Shown: positions 47,005 to 58,184 of the stretch, piece after piece
How positions within the stretch are numbered: the first letter of the stretch is position 1
Layout: every line of letters starts with the position of its first letter
Source: Helichrysum umbraculigerum
Lineage: Eukaryota > Streptophyta > Magnoliopsida > Asterales > Asteraceae
Assembly: GCA_949592205.1 (NCBI GenBank)
Contig: CATIUR010000001.1
Span: forward strand, 335,054,250 to 335,118,249
Direction: 5' to 3'
DNA length: 64,000 nt
Notes under the pieces: model-generated
The model's database searches: none
What the model was told of the DNA's origin: nothing
The model's input: only the letters and a program-made list of their open reading frames with translations
Program-made: the position numbers and the translations under genes

Positions 47005-47581
47005 ATTGTTTATAGAGATCTAGGTGGATTGACCTAGACTATAAATAAGGAACCCGCATAAAGAACATGAATTAGGAAAGCATGTGTGCATTGATTTCAG
47101 TTTGTGACTTGATTTCAGTTTGGCTTATGACAATTGTTACGATGGGAAGTTTTTACTTAATTATATGAAATAAACTCATTCTTTTACTTCATTATTGTTA
47201 TCTATTTGACATGTGTTGTGCATATCTGTTATCCTATTGTTAATCTTTGCCCTTTTGTACAAGTATATTGTGTTACGAGGACTTGGAGGATAGTTATGTG
47301 GGTGAACGAACACTTTTACGATTATGGTGGCCGACGTAATTGAAGAAGGTGTTCCGACACATGTATGTCTATCTAACTGAGTTTGAAAATACAATGTGCT
47401 ACCTGTAAAGGAGTACAAAGGATGAGTTGTGTTCAAATGCTTTCTTATGACCATTCATGTTTGTGAATTATTGTTCTTACATAAATGAAATGTTTTCTAT
47501 CCGATATATGAATTGTGCGTACTTAAACCCTATCTTTATCCATCAATTGTGCTAATCCGTGTTATGTTCCTATTGTAGAAA
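47005..47581 (+). other. Outer gypsy leader
   Basis: 577 bp between primer site and gag. Unlike the other two chromoviruses in the window, it has no plus-strand pre-gag reading frame. Confidence 0.6.
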
Positions 47582-47674
47582 ATGCCACCTAGACACTCTG
47601 TCCGTAATGCTAACAGAGGAAATAGGGGAGGCGGCCGAACCGGGGGCCGAAATGGTCGCGGTGGTGGCCGTACT

Positions 47675-50258
47675 TGTAACACCCGCCAATTTAGGGCTTT
47701 AATTAGTGCCTAAACTACTTGTAATTACGTGTATTTAGTTTTGTAATATTCTAAGTATATGTAACGTTTTGGTGTAATTACATACACGCTTACGCGATTT
47801 ATGGAATCGTACACTTACAATCCGGACGAGGTCCGACATTACTTATAATACGGACGTTGGTGACAAAACTTTTAAATAATGTGGAATTATACAAACAAAC
47901 ATTATTTGCATTAATATATCATAAAAATATATTACACGTATTTCGTATCGTTTAAAACACTCCGAACGTGGCGAAAACACGCGAGACGCGCCCAACAAAG
48001 GAAAATAGTGCAAATTATATTTTTATAACTTATTACGAAGTATTTTGGTAAAATACCTCGGTTAAAAATATTACAGATACACTTTATCATATAACGCGAA
48101 ACAACATTTAAGTAACTACGGGACTTAACCGACTACGACTCGTGATACAAAATTTGGAAACACAAACCCACGAGCCGAGACCCAAACGGGTCGACCCTGA
48201 CCCGCGGACCCAACCCAATCGACCCACCTCCTTAAAACCCCATTTTCTTTTGATTTCACCTCATTTTACCATCACCTCTTTCTCTCTCTACCACTCTTTT
48301 CTCTCCCACCCTCTCTCTCTCACTCTAAAACGGCAGCAGCAGCTGCTGCTACCACCACCAATGTCGAGCATCATCATCAACCGCAAGCACGAGGATCACC
48401 ATCATGAGCTCTACCTCTCCATCTTCTTCGTTTTTCATTTTTGAGGTAATAAACGTAAAAACCCCTTTTAAATCACTTGTAACACTTTTATTTACATGCT
48501 AGAACGTTTCCCCAACGAGTTTATATCCAAAAACCGACTTAGAATGCGAATTTTAAAGTTAAGATGCGAACAGCCCGTTTCGCGAGCCGAGATCTGTTCG
48601 TCCAACGAGTCGAACTGAGATCTCGACTCGCGAAGCCATCCTGCGAATCGGAATTACCTACGAACCGAACTGACTCACGAGTTGACCTGCGAGTCGAAGT
48701 TGACTTACGAGTCGAGTTGACCTGCGAGTCGAAGTTGACTTACGAGTCGAGTTGCCCTGTGAACCGAACTGACCCGCGAGTCGAGTTGACCTGCGAGTCG
48801 AGTTGGCTTGCGAGTCGAGTTCTATGCTGCGAATCCAACTCGGTTCGCAGCCCACTTTATCTTGCGAACCCAAATCCAGTAATAAAAGCACTAATATGGA
48901 CTAAGAATTATCACTTGATTTTACACCGAAATTAGATTTCAAATGCGTTTTCGATAAAGCAATATAGTAGTATAAAAATTTTCCAAGCTGACTTGGCAGC
49001 TCGACCCCAACCAGGGGCTCTGCCCCTTGGACCCAGCCAGGGGCTGCCGCCCCTTGGACCCCGCTACCAGGGGTGCTGCCCCCGGACCCCCGTCATCCAG
49101 GAACTTATAAATACTTTTTACACTAAATGTCGAATACTCACATATAACGATACATATAATGATAACACTTTTGGATTATTATTACGAACCGTCACCAACG
49201 GGCCATACTTGTTTCCAAACTACAAACGGATTACTAAACAATCACTTGGACATTTCCTAGTTGAGTGGATAACTAGCATGAGTGGTCTTTTAAGACACCA
49301 ACTTATTACTTATTAAGTTACAACCTTGCGCTTTTTGAACGCCAGAAGGTTGCAGGGTTCGGAGAACCACATACGGACTTACATCCGCGTTACTTGTTTG
49401 ATTTCCCAGACATAATTACTAGACTCAGGTGAGTCTTACAGCCCCACTTTTACTGTTTTTATACTTTGGGGTGAGATACTTAGCAACTATTTTACATATG
49501 AACACAATGTACTGAACTGATTACATTACTATTTACACACAACGCATGAGTTACTTTTATCCACTGAAAGCCTCCTATTCGTAAGTTGTTAGTTATGGAC
49601 TTAAGCGCGATTACTAGTAGATGGATCCATTTGGGACTGACAATCCCTGCCTAGGGTGGTAGCGCCACCACGTACTGATTTACACGTAGAAACAGGCATA
49701 TTAGTTTTTGTTACTTATGAGTGTGCGGATAGCACTCACGGGGGTACGTGATATATTCACACTACACGGTTAAGCTTCAACTTATGAGCTCATGGCACTG
49801 TGCTGACTTACTGATTTACTTACTTACTTTGCTTGATAGCAATACTGGTACATACTTGTGGTTCATAACAATTATTTACTGTTAAACCTGTAAGATTCAC
49901 CAACCTTTTTGGTTGACACTTTTTAGCTTTGTATCTCTGGTACACAGACAGAGTAGGATCACCCCTGGACACTAGCTAGAGTCGCGTGATTTCTACTTTG
50001 CATTTAACGGAGATTCTTAGCATTATCTTTTGTATATTATGATTATGTAATAGAATCTCCCGCTATACGCGTGGACTCTAGGGAACTACATTTTTGTAAC
50101 TGAAAACACTATGTTTTCAAACATTTACATATATTGGAAATGTAACTATTTTATAAACGTTGCATATAGATGTCGTTTTCTTTACTTTGTGCTGTGATAT
50201 TTGATTAGTAACATCCCAAAGCTTGCTTCCGCCAACAGTGAAATTTGGGGGTGTTACA
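47675..50258 (+). repeat. 5' LTR of the nested chromovirus
   Basis: 2,584 bp. A CT-rich stretch at 48270-48340 precedes a motif array (48566-48860), a GC-rich block (49006-49088) and a block (49173-49210) also found in both solo LTRs. A 26-bp unit of the GC-rich block (CCAGGGGCTCTGCCCC...) is duplicated here relative to the 3' LTR. Confidence 0.95.
48566..48860. repeat. GCGAGTCGA-type tandem array
   Basis: About ten diverged copies of an 18-19-bp unit with core TGCGAGTCGA(A)GTTGAC, preceded and followed by inverse-type elements (CGACTCGCG, GGTTCGCAG). It occupies the same LTR location as the dyad arrays of the solo LTRs. The reading frame across it encodes repetitive peptide and is not called as a gene. 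Confidence 0.85.
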
Positions 50259-50261
50259 GAT

Positions 50262-50274
50262 TGGTATCAGAGCC
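50262..50274 (+). promoter_or_regulatory. Primer-binding site, nested chromovirus
   Basis: TGGTATCAGAGCC three bases after the 5' LTR, complementary to initiator tRNA-Met. Confidence 0.95.
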
Positions 50275-50589
50275 TAAGGTTATAGTGAACTAGGTTGCAT
50301 TTAGTGGGCCTAGACTATGACCGTTAGGCTGTATTTCCTCATTAGGTATGATTGGTTCAGGGATTACATCATACAAGTTTAGTTTAACATAGCCTGATCA
50401 ACTATGTACAATTAAATAAAGATGATGTAAGAACTGAAACAGTTATGTTGAACCGGAATACATTAGTTGACTCTGACCGTGAGAGAAACGGGACTTATAT
50501 TTGCTTGGGTTAGACACTCTAGGCTATATTATATTATGTGTGATTAATATGTATATAGGCCTCACTACTACTAACGTTTTGTCTCCGAA

Positions 50590-51081
50590 ATGGCAAACAC
50601 ACCACCCAATTCATCGCGCTCTCAATCCGGGTCGCAGAACCCGAGGGTAGCTAGGAGGAATGTCAGGTTGCCTCGAGCTGGCCCGTACCCAACCCACTTC
50701 ACCTTGCCGACCTTAGCTGCTAGGGTGAACCAACACGAGCAACGACTTCGCACCATGGATGTCGTGTTGCAGGAAACGAACGAAAACTGGAGACTTACAG
50801 CCCTCGAACACATCAACCAAGTCTCCGAAGATCACGAAACTACCATTAAAAACGTGGAGGTTCTTCGCAACAAGATAGTGGAGATAAGCGTGGAAACCGC
50901 CCTTTTGCAGCAAAGGCTAGAAGAATGTGAGCAACGTTCACGAGAAACAGAGGAGTATGTTCGCAGTTTAGTGCAACGACTGGTCCTGGCAGAAGATAAC
51001 GCCCGACAAGCCAGCAGGCTTGCAAATACTGTGGATCGTCTCATTGAAATGATGGAGCAGATTAATCTACGTCGGGACTAG
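50590..51081 (+). CDS. Pre-gag coiled-coil protein of the nested chromovirus
   Basis: Intact 163-residue frame between primer site and gag, starting MANTPPNSSRSQSGS. Residues 1-40 are Ser/Asn/Arg-rich and disordered. From about residue 48 to the end the sequence is a continuous charged helix with hydrophobic spacing typical of a coiled coil (VNQHEQRLRTMDVVLQ; LLQQRLEECEQRS; DRLIEMMEQ). No known domain. Its survival without stops, in an element whose pol carries three breaks, is notable, though one frame of this size could persist by chance. The 15872-29402 element has a different frame in the same place. A role as an accessory or gag-partner protein is conjecture. Confidence 0.7.
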   Translation: MANTPPNSSRSQSGSQNPRVARRNVRLPRAGPYPTHFTLPTLAARVNQHEQRLRTMDVVLQETNENWRLTALEHINQVSEDHETTIKNVEVLRNKIVEISVETALLQQRLEECEQRSRETEEYVRSLVQRLVLAEDNARQASRLANTVDRLIEMMEQINLRRD

Positions 51082-51361
51082 TGTAGTCCTTGTCTTGTAA
51101 TCTATCCTGTAATCTAGTAACTATCTAGGTGCTACTCTATAACTCGGTCGGATGTAACAATTCCCGACACTTTTTGTAATACATCCGTGGGATGTAACCT
51201 TTGAACTCATATTATCTATCAAATATTCTTACTGCTCCAACTTATATTAACTGCCATTTTCATGTTGATGTTGTGTATTACCGCTTTTATATATAAACAT
51301 CTGTGATGAATACAACTTCCTACAAAAGCTCACGTATCTTCATTTCTCTTATTGAAGAAAC

Positions 51362-54300
51362 ATGCCGCCAAAGACTAGACCATACTCCGATGTTCAGCTT
51401 ACGTCACTCATCACTCAAGCTGTGACTGAAGCCCTGGCTCAAAATTCTACACCGAACTCCGGGAGAAACAGCGATTCCGTTGAAACCACTGTCGCCAAAC
51501 CTTGTTCCTACAAGGACTTTCAGAACAGCAAACCCTTGAGCTTCAAGGGGACCGAAGGAGCCATCGGACTTATCAGATGGTTCGAAAAGATGGAATCCGT
51601 TTTCCGCATCAGCAAATGTGCGGAAGACGACAAGGTTAAATTCTCCACTTGCACCCTTGAAGATGGTGCCCTCTCGTGGTGGAATTCCTATACCCAGTCC
51701 GTGGGTATTGACACCGCTTATCTACTCCCTTGGGAGGATCTGAAGAAAATGCTCACTGATGAGTATTGCCAGGCCGAACAACTTCATAAGCTGGATGAAG
51801 AGTTCTGGAAGTTAAAAGTGCAAGGAACTGATATTGTTGGATACACCACCAGATTCCAACAACTCACTATCCTTCGCCCAGCTATGGCAAGTACTGAACC
51901 CGAAAAGATCAAGAAATACATCCGCGGCCTCTCAGAACCCGTCCGGGGAAATGTCGCCTCATCAAACCAAACCACCCTTCATGGCGCCATCCGGTTGGCC
52001 CATGAACTTTTAGCCATGAACGAGAACCCAGAACCACCCACTCCATCCTCCAACAGCAACAAAAGAAAATGGACCGACAACCACAACAACCACCAAAACA
52101 AGAAACCCGAAACCATTAAAGCCTACACCTCCGGTTCTGATGACAAGGGAGCGTACAAGGGAACCAAGCCCTATTGCTCTAAGTGCCAACAACACCATCA
52201 TGGTTCTTGTCCCTGTAGTAAGTGTAAGAGATTTGGACACTTGGCTAAGGATTGCAGATCAAACACCACCAGCACCAACACTCCTGCACCAAAGGCCTGC
52301 TTTGAGTGCAACGGTACAGGGCATTTCAGAAAAGATTGCCCGAAGCTGAAGAACAACAACAACAACAACAACAAGAACAACAGCAATGCTCGAGGAAGGG
52401 CTTTTGTGCTGAAATCTGGGGAAGCCCGTCAAGACCCGAATGTGGTCACGGGTACGTTCCTTCTCAACAATTTGACTGCTTCTGTGTTATTCGATACTGG
52501 TGCTGATAAGAGCCTTATTTCTGATGAGTTTTATCCACTACTTGACACTGCACCTATTGCCTTAGATTCTAAGTACACAGTAGAATTGGCAAATGAAAAA
52601 CTTATTGAGGCCGACAGTGTGATACCTAATTGCACTTTAAACTTAGCTAATGAGCTCTTTTCCATTGACTTGATACCAGTCGAAATCGGCAGCTTTGACA
52701 TCATAGTCGGTATGGATTGGTTATCCAAACACCGAGCAGAGATCGTTTGTTTTGAGAAAATCGTCCGCATCCCTCTCGTCACCGGTGGAACTTTAGTCAT
52801 ACAAGGGGAGACCGGTGGGACAAGCCTAAACATCATTTCTTGCATGAAAACCCGAAAATACTTGAGAAAAGGGTACCAGGCAATCCTCGCACATGTTATG
52901 GAGAAAAAGTCGGAGGAGAAACTACTTGAGGATGTGCCTATTGTTCGAGATTTCCCCGAAGTCTTTCCTGAAGACTTGCCTGGCCTTCCGCCACCTAGAC
53001 AAGTCAAATTTTCTATTGATCTTGTGCCCGGTGCAGCACCCGTGGCACGAGCACCTTATCGACTAGCCCCGTCCGAGCTTCAGGAGTTGTCTACTCAGTT
53101 ACAGGAACTCCTGGACAAGGATTTATTCGACCAAGTTCCTCACCTTGGGGAGCTCCGGTCCTGTTTGTGAAAAAGAAAGACGGTTCTTTCCGTATGTGCA
53201 TCGACTATCGTGAACTCAACAAACTAACCGTCAAAAATCGTTACCCACTTCCTCGCATTGATGACCTGTTTGACCAACTCCAGGGGTCGAGTTTCTACTC
53301 AAAGATCGATCTACGGTCAGGTTATCACCAACTCCGAGTTCGTGACGATGACATTCCAAAAACAGCCTTCTGAACTCGTTACGGGCATTACGAATTCCAG
53401 GTGATGCCATTCGGCTTAACCAACGCACCGGCGGTATTCATGGACCTCATGAATCGAGTGTGCAAACCTTACCTTGACAAGTTCGTTATCGTTTTCATCG
53501 ATGATATTCTGATTTACTCGCGCAATGAACAAGAACACGCGCAACACCTGAAAACCATCCTAGAGCTGCTCAAACACGAAGAGTTATACGCCAAATTCTC
53601 TGAGTGTGAGTTCTGGATGCAAACTGTTCAATTCCTTGGACACGTCATTGACAGTCAAGGGATACATGTCGATCCTTCAAAAATCGAGGCTATCAAGTGC
53701 TGGCAAGCACCCACTACACCCACAGAAGTACGTCAATTCATAGGACTCGTCGGATACTACAGGCGGTTCATTGAGAATTTTCCAAAAATAGCCCTACCTC
53801 TCACTGCACTGACTCAAAAAGAAAAGAAGTTCGATTGGACTGACAAACAGGAGTCAGCTTTTCAGCTACTAAAACATAAACTCTACAGTGCACCTATCTT
53901 ATCTTTACCCGAAGGCAACGATGACTTCGTGGTATACTGTGATGCTTCACACCAAGGTCTCGGTTACGTGTTGATGCAACGAGACAAAGTCATTGCTTAC
54001 GCCTCTCGAAAACTCAAGGTCCACGAAAAGAATTACACAACTCATGACCTAGAGTTGGGGGCTGTTGTATTCGCTCTAAAAATATGGAGACACTACTTAT
54101 ACGGTACCAAGTGTACAATCTTTACTGACCACAAAAGTCTCCAAAATATCTTCGATCAAAAGGATCTCAACATGAGGCAACGTCGATGGGTCGAGTTGTT
54201 TACTGATTACGATTGCGAGATTCGCTATCATCCGGGCAAGGCAAATGTTGTTGCCGATGCCTTAAGCCGAAAAGAACTAGTGAAACCACTTCGAGTTCGA

Positions 54301-55745
54301 GCTCTCAGTATGACCATTCACAACGACCTCATCAATCAAACTCTCACCGCTCAACTCGAAGCACTCAAACCAGAAAACTTGATAAACGAGGCCTTACGGG
54401 GCATGGACAAACAATTTGAAACCAAACCAAACATGGCCAAATACTTCTCGAACCGAATCTGGTTACCAAGTTTTGGGAACTTACGAGACTTGGTGATGGA
54501 TGAAGCTCACAAGTCCAAATACTCTATACACCCCGGTGCCGACAAAATGTATCATGGCATCAAGGAAATGTATTGGTGGCCCAACATGAAAGCTGACATT
54601 GCAACCTATGTTAGCAAGTGTCTTACTTGTTCCAAAGTTAAAGCTGAACACCAGAAACCTTCCGGTTTGCTACAACAACCCGAAATACCACAATGGAAAT
54701 GGGAGCAGATCACCATGGATTTCATTACTAAACTCCCGAAAACATCTAACTGTTGCGATACCATTTGGGTGATCGTAGACCAACTCACTAAATCTGCTCA
54801 TTTCCTGCCTATCAAAGAAACTGACAAGATGGAACGTTTGACACGAATCTACTTGAAAGAGGTTGTGTCAAGACACGGCGTGCCCATCTCAATCATCTCT
54901 GATAGAGATGCTCGATTTACTTCTCACTTCTGGCAATCCTTACAAAAATCTCTCGGTACTCGTTTGGATATGAGTACTGCATACCACCCACAAACTGACA
55001 GCCAGAGTGAACGAACTATACAAACACTGGAGGATATGCTACGAGCCTGCGTAGTTAACTTCGGTAAAAATTGGGAAAATCACTTACCGTTGTGCGAGTT
55101 CTTGTACAACAACAGCTACCACACCAGCATTAAGGCTGCACCCTTCGAGGCACTTTACGGTCGAAAGTGCCGGTCACCTATCTGTTGGACTGAGGTGGGG
55201 GATACATAACTCACCGGTCCAGAAATCATACACGAAACAACTGAAAAGATCTTTCGTATACAAAACCGGCTAAAAGCCGCACGTGATCGTCAGAAAAGCT
55301 ATGCTGACGTGAGACGCAAACACATCGAGTTCCAAGTTGGGGATCGAGTTCTTCTGAAAGTGTCGCCTTGGAAAGGCGTCATCCGTTTTGGCAAACGTGG
55401 GAAACTGAATCCCAGGTACATTGGACCATTCGAAATCCTTGAAAGGATTGGTCCAGTGGCTTACCGACTGCAGCTACCTCCCGAACTCAGTAGCGTGCAC
55501 CCTATCTTCCACATTTCTAACTTGAAGAAATATCTGTCTGATGAGACACTGATTATACCCCTCGATGAGATACACATTGACGACAAACTGCACTTTGTCA
55601 AGGAACCCGCGGAAATACTGGACCGTGAGGTCAAGCATTTGAAACAGAGTCGTATTCCCATTGTTAAAATTCGGTGGGATTCGAGGCGCGGTCCTGAATT
55701 CACTTGGGAACGGGAAGACCAAATTAGATTTCAAATGCGTTTTCG
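51362..55745 (+). pseudogene. Nested chromovirus gag-pol, three breaks
   Basis: Gag starts MPPKTRPYSDVQL at 51362, with MESVFRISKCAED, SWWNSY and knuckles CSKCKRFGHLAKDC and CFECNGTGHFRKDC. Gag and protease (LFDTGADKSLIS) share one frame. A one-base shift lies near 53125-53140, before RT. TGA at 53371-53373 and TAA at 55207-55209 interrupt RT and the post-integrase region; both fit C to T changes. RT has FIDDILIYS, RNase H CDASHQGLG, and integrase keeps HHCC, TMDFITKLP, ISDRDARF and QSER. The chromodomain begins (KIRWDSRRGPEFTWERED) but its last residues are replaced by LTR sequence at 55721, where a deletion joins pol to the middle of the 3' LTR. Confidence 0.92.
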
Positions 55746-57030
55746 ATAAAGCAATATAGTAGAAATAAAAATTTTCCAAGCTGACTTGGCAGCTCGACCC
55801 CAACCAGGGGCTGCCGCCCCTTGGACCCCGCTACCAGGGGCGCTGCCCCCGGACCCCCGTCATCCAGGAACTTATAAATACTTTTTACACTAAATGTCGA
55901 ATACTCACATATAACGACACATATAATGATAACACTTTTGGATTATTATTACGAACCGTCACCAACTTAACGGGCCATACTTGTTTCCAAACTACAAACG
56001 GATTACTAAACAATCACTTGGACATTTCCTAGTTGAGTGGATAACTAGCATGAGTGGTCTTTTAAGACACCAACTTATTACTTATTAAGTTACAACCTTG
56101 CGCTTTTTGGACGCCAGAAGGTTGCAGGGTTCGGAGAACCACATACGGACTTACATCCGCGTTACTTGTTTGATTTCCCAGACATAATTACTAGACTCGG
56201 GTGAGTCTTACAGCCCCACTTTTACTGTTTTTATACTTTGGGGTGAGATACTTAGCAACTATTTTACATATGAACACAATGTACTGAACAGATTACATTA
56301 CTGTTTACACACAACGCATGAGTTACTTTTATCCACTGAAAGCCTCCCATACGTAAGTTGTTAGTTATGGACTTAAGCGCGATTACTAGTAGATGGATCC
56401 ATTTGGGACTGACAATCCCTGCCTGGGGTGGTAGCGCCACCACGTACTGATTTACACGTAGAAACAGGCATATTAGTTTTTGTTACTTATGAGTGTGCGG
56501 ATAGCACTCACGGGGGTACGTGATATATTCACACTACACGGTTAAGCTTCAACTTATGAGCTCATGGCACTGTGCTGACTTACTGATTTACTTACTTACT
56601 TTGCTTGATAGCAATACTGGTACATACTTGTGGTTCATAACAATTATTTACTGTTAAACCTGTAAGATTCACCAACCTTTTTGGTTGACACTTTTTAGCT
56701 TTGTATCTCTGGTACACAGACAGAGTAGGATCACCCCTGGACACTAGCTAGAGTCGCGTGATTTCTACTTTGCATTTAACGGAGATTCTTAGCATTATCT
56801 TTTGTATATTATGATTATGTAATAGAATCTCCCGCTATACGCGTGGACTCTAGGGAACTACATTTTTGTAACTGAAAACACTATGTTTTCAAACATTTAC
56901 ATATATTGGAAATGTAACTATTTTATAAACGTTGCATATAGATGTCGTTTGCTTTACTTTGTGCTGTGATATTTGATTAGTAACATCCCAAAGCTTGCTT
57001 CCGCCAAAAGTGAAATTTGGGGGTGTTACA
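55721..57030 (+). repeat. Truncated 3' LTR of the nested chromovirus
   Basis: Corresponds to 48929-50258 of the 5' LTR with scattered differences. The first 1,254 bp, including the motif array, are gone. The joint uses the shared sequence AAATTAG. Confidence 0.95.
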
Positions 57031-58184
57031 GTACTGGTGGCCGTACAGGTGAAGGTGATGTAGAAGGCGGGGGCGAGGCATCCAATGTAGTTGCTATGAT
57101 TGCGGAGCAGCTATAGGCATTATTGCCTAATATAGTCACATTTGTTACTCAAAGCATATTACAGGGTGCTGGAGAAGAGTTTGGAGGTGATGAGGAAGGG
57201 GTAGATGCTAATAATGGTAATAATGGTGCTAATGGAGCTGGTACTGGAGCAACTGTGGCAGGGTGCACTTATAAGGAGTTCACTGCATGTAAGCCACGAG
57301 ATTATGATGGAAAGGGGGAGCAGTAGCTTGTTCTAGGTGGATAGAGAAAATGGAATCGGTTATGGACATCGGTAACTGCGCCGAGGAACAAAAGGTAAAA
57401 TATGTGACGAGTATGTTGTTGGGTAAAGCGTTGACTTGGTGGAATACGCAGGTTCAGGCCAGGGGAAGGATTGCTGCATTGGGTATGACATGGGAGGAAT
57501 TTAAGGCATTGCTGGGAGAAGAGTACTATTCCACGAATGAGATGAATAAATTGGAGAAAGAGTTTTTGGATCATAAGATGGTGGGGGCCAATCATGCGGC
57601 CTACACTGATCGTTTTCATGAGTTGGCTAAATTGATTCCGCACATGGTAACACCGGAGTCTAGGAGGATTAAGAAGTATATGGATGGGTTGGTACCCGAG
57701 ATCGAGGGGATGGTTGAGGTGACGGAACCGGCTACGATTCAGAGTGCAATATTGAAGGCTGGAACCCTTACCGAGGAAATGGTGAGGAATGGTACCTTAA
57801 AAAGGGGAAATGAGAAGGGCAAAGAGGTTGCCGAATCAAGTAAGGCGAGGGCTAGTGAAGCGGGTAATAAGAAACCCCGGGTAGCTAAGACGTATGTTGC
57901 TGCTAATGTGGATAGGAATGTCTATGGTGGGGGTTATCCTTTGTGTGCAGGGTGTAATTATCATCATCTTCCGTCTACGGGTTGTAAGTATTGTAACAAG
58001 TGCAACCGGTGGGGCCATTTACCGGATTCCTGTCGATCTTCTGCACGCGCTGTTGCACCGGTTAATGCAGTGAGAAGTGCTCGTGGATGTTTTGAATGTG
58101 GGGCCTTGGATCATTTTGTCATTGCATGCCCCAGATTGGTTAGGGCGATAGGGGCTACAGGGAACAATAATAATCGGCTTTGAC

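Larger units (their letters stand above)
47670..57035 (+). mobile_element. Nested Ty3/gypsy chromovirus in outer gag
   Basis: Element of 9,356 bp (47675-57030) with ends TGTAACACCCG and GGGGTGTTACA and duplication GTACT at 47670-47674 and 57031-57035. The 5' LTR is complete, the 3' LTR lacks its first 1.25 kb and the end of pol is lost with it. Inside: primer site, pre-gag frame, gag-pol with three disabling breaks. Confidence 0.95.
47582..58184 (+). pseudogene. Outer gypsy gag, split by a nested element
   Basis: Gag starts at 47582 with an Arg/Gly-rich N-terminus (MPPRHSVRNANRGNRGGG) and is interrupted after 31 codons by the nested element at 47675-57030. It resumes in frame at 57036. Downstream breaks: a TAG at about 57114-57116 (Q codon changed by C to T would explain it) and a one-base shift in the G run near 57315. 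The core then reads from 57350: MESVMDIGNCA, TWWNTQVQARG, LAKLIPHMV, and two knuckles (CNKCNRWGHLPDSC; CFECGALDHFVIAC, the second lacking the usual Gly). It ends at a stop just before the CACTA insertion. Confidence 0.9.

Noticed and set aside
48142..48935. Two plus-strand frames in the nested element's 5' LTR
   Set aside because: One covers CT-rich leader-like sequence and the other the repetitive array; no domain or conservation is evident.
46992..50274. tRNA genes suggested by TGGTATCAGAGCC
   Set aside because: Only the tRNA-complementary 3' end is present, directly after LTRs; these are primer-binding sites.
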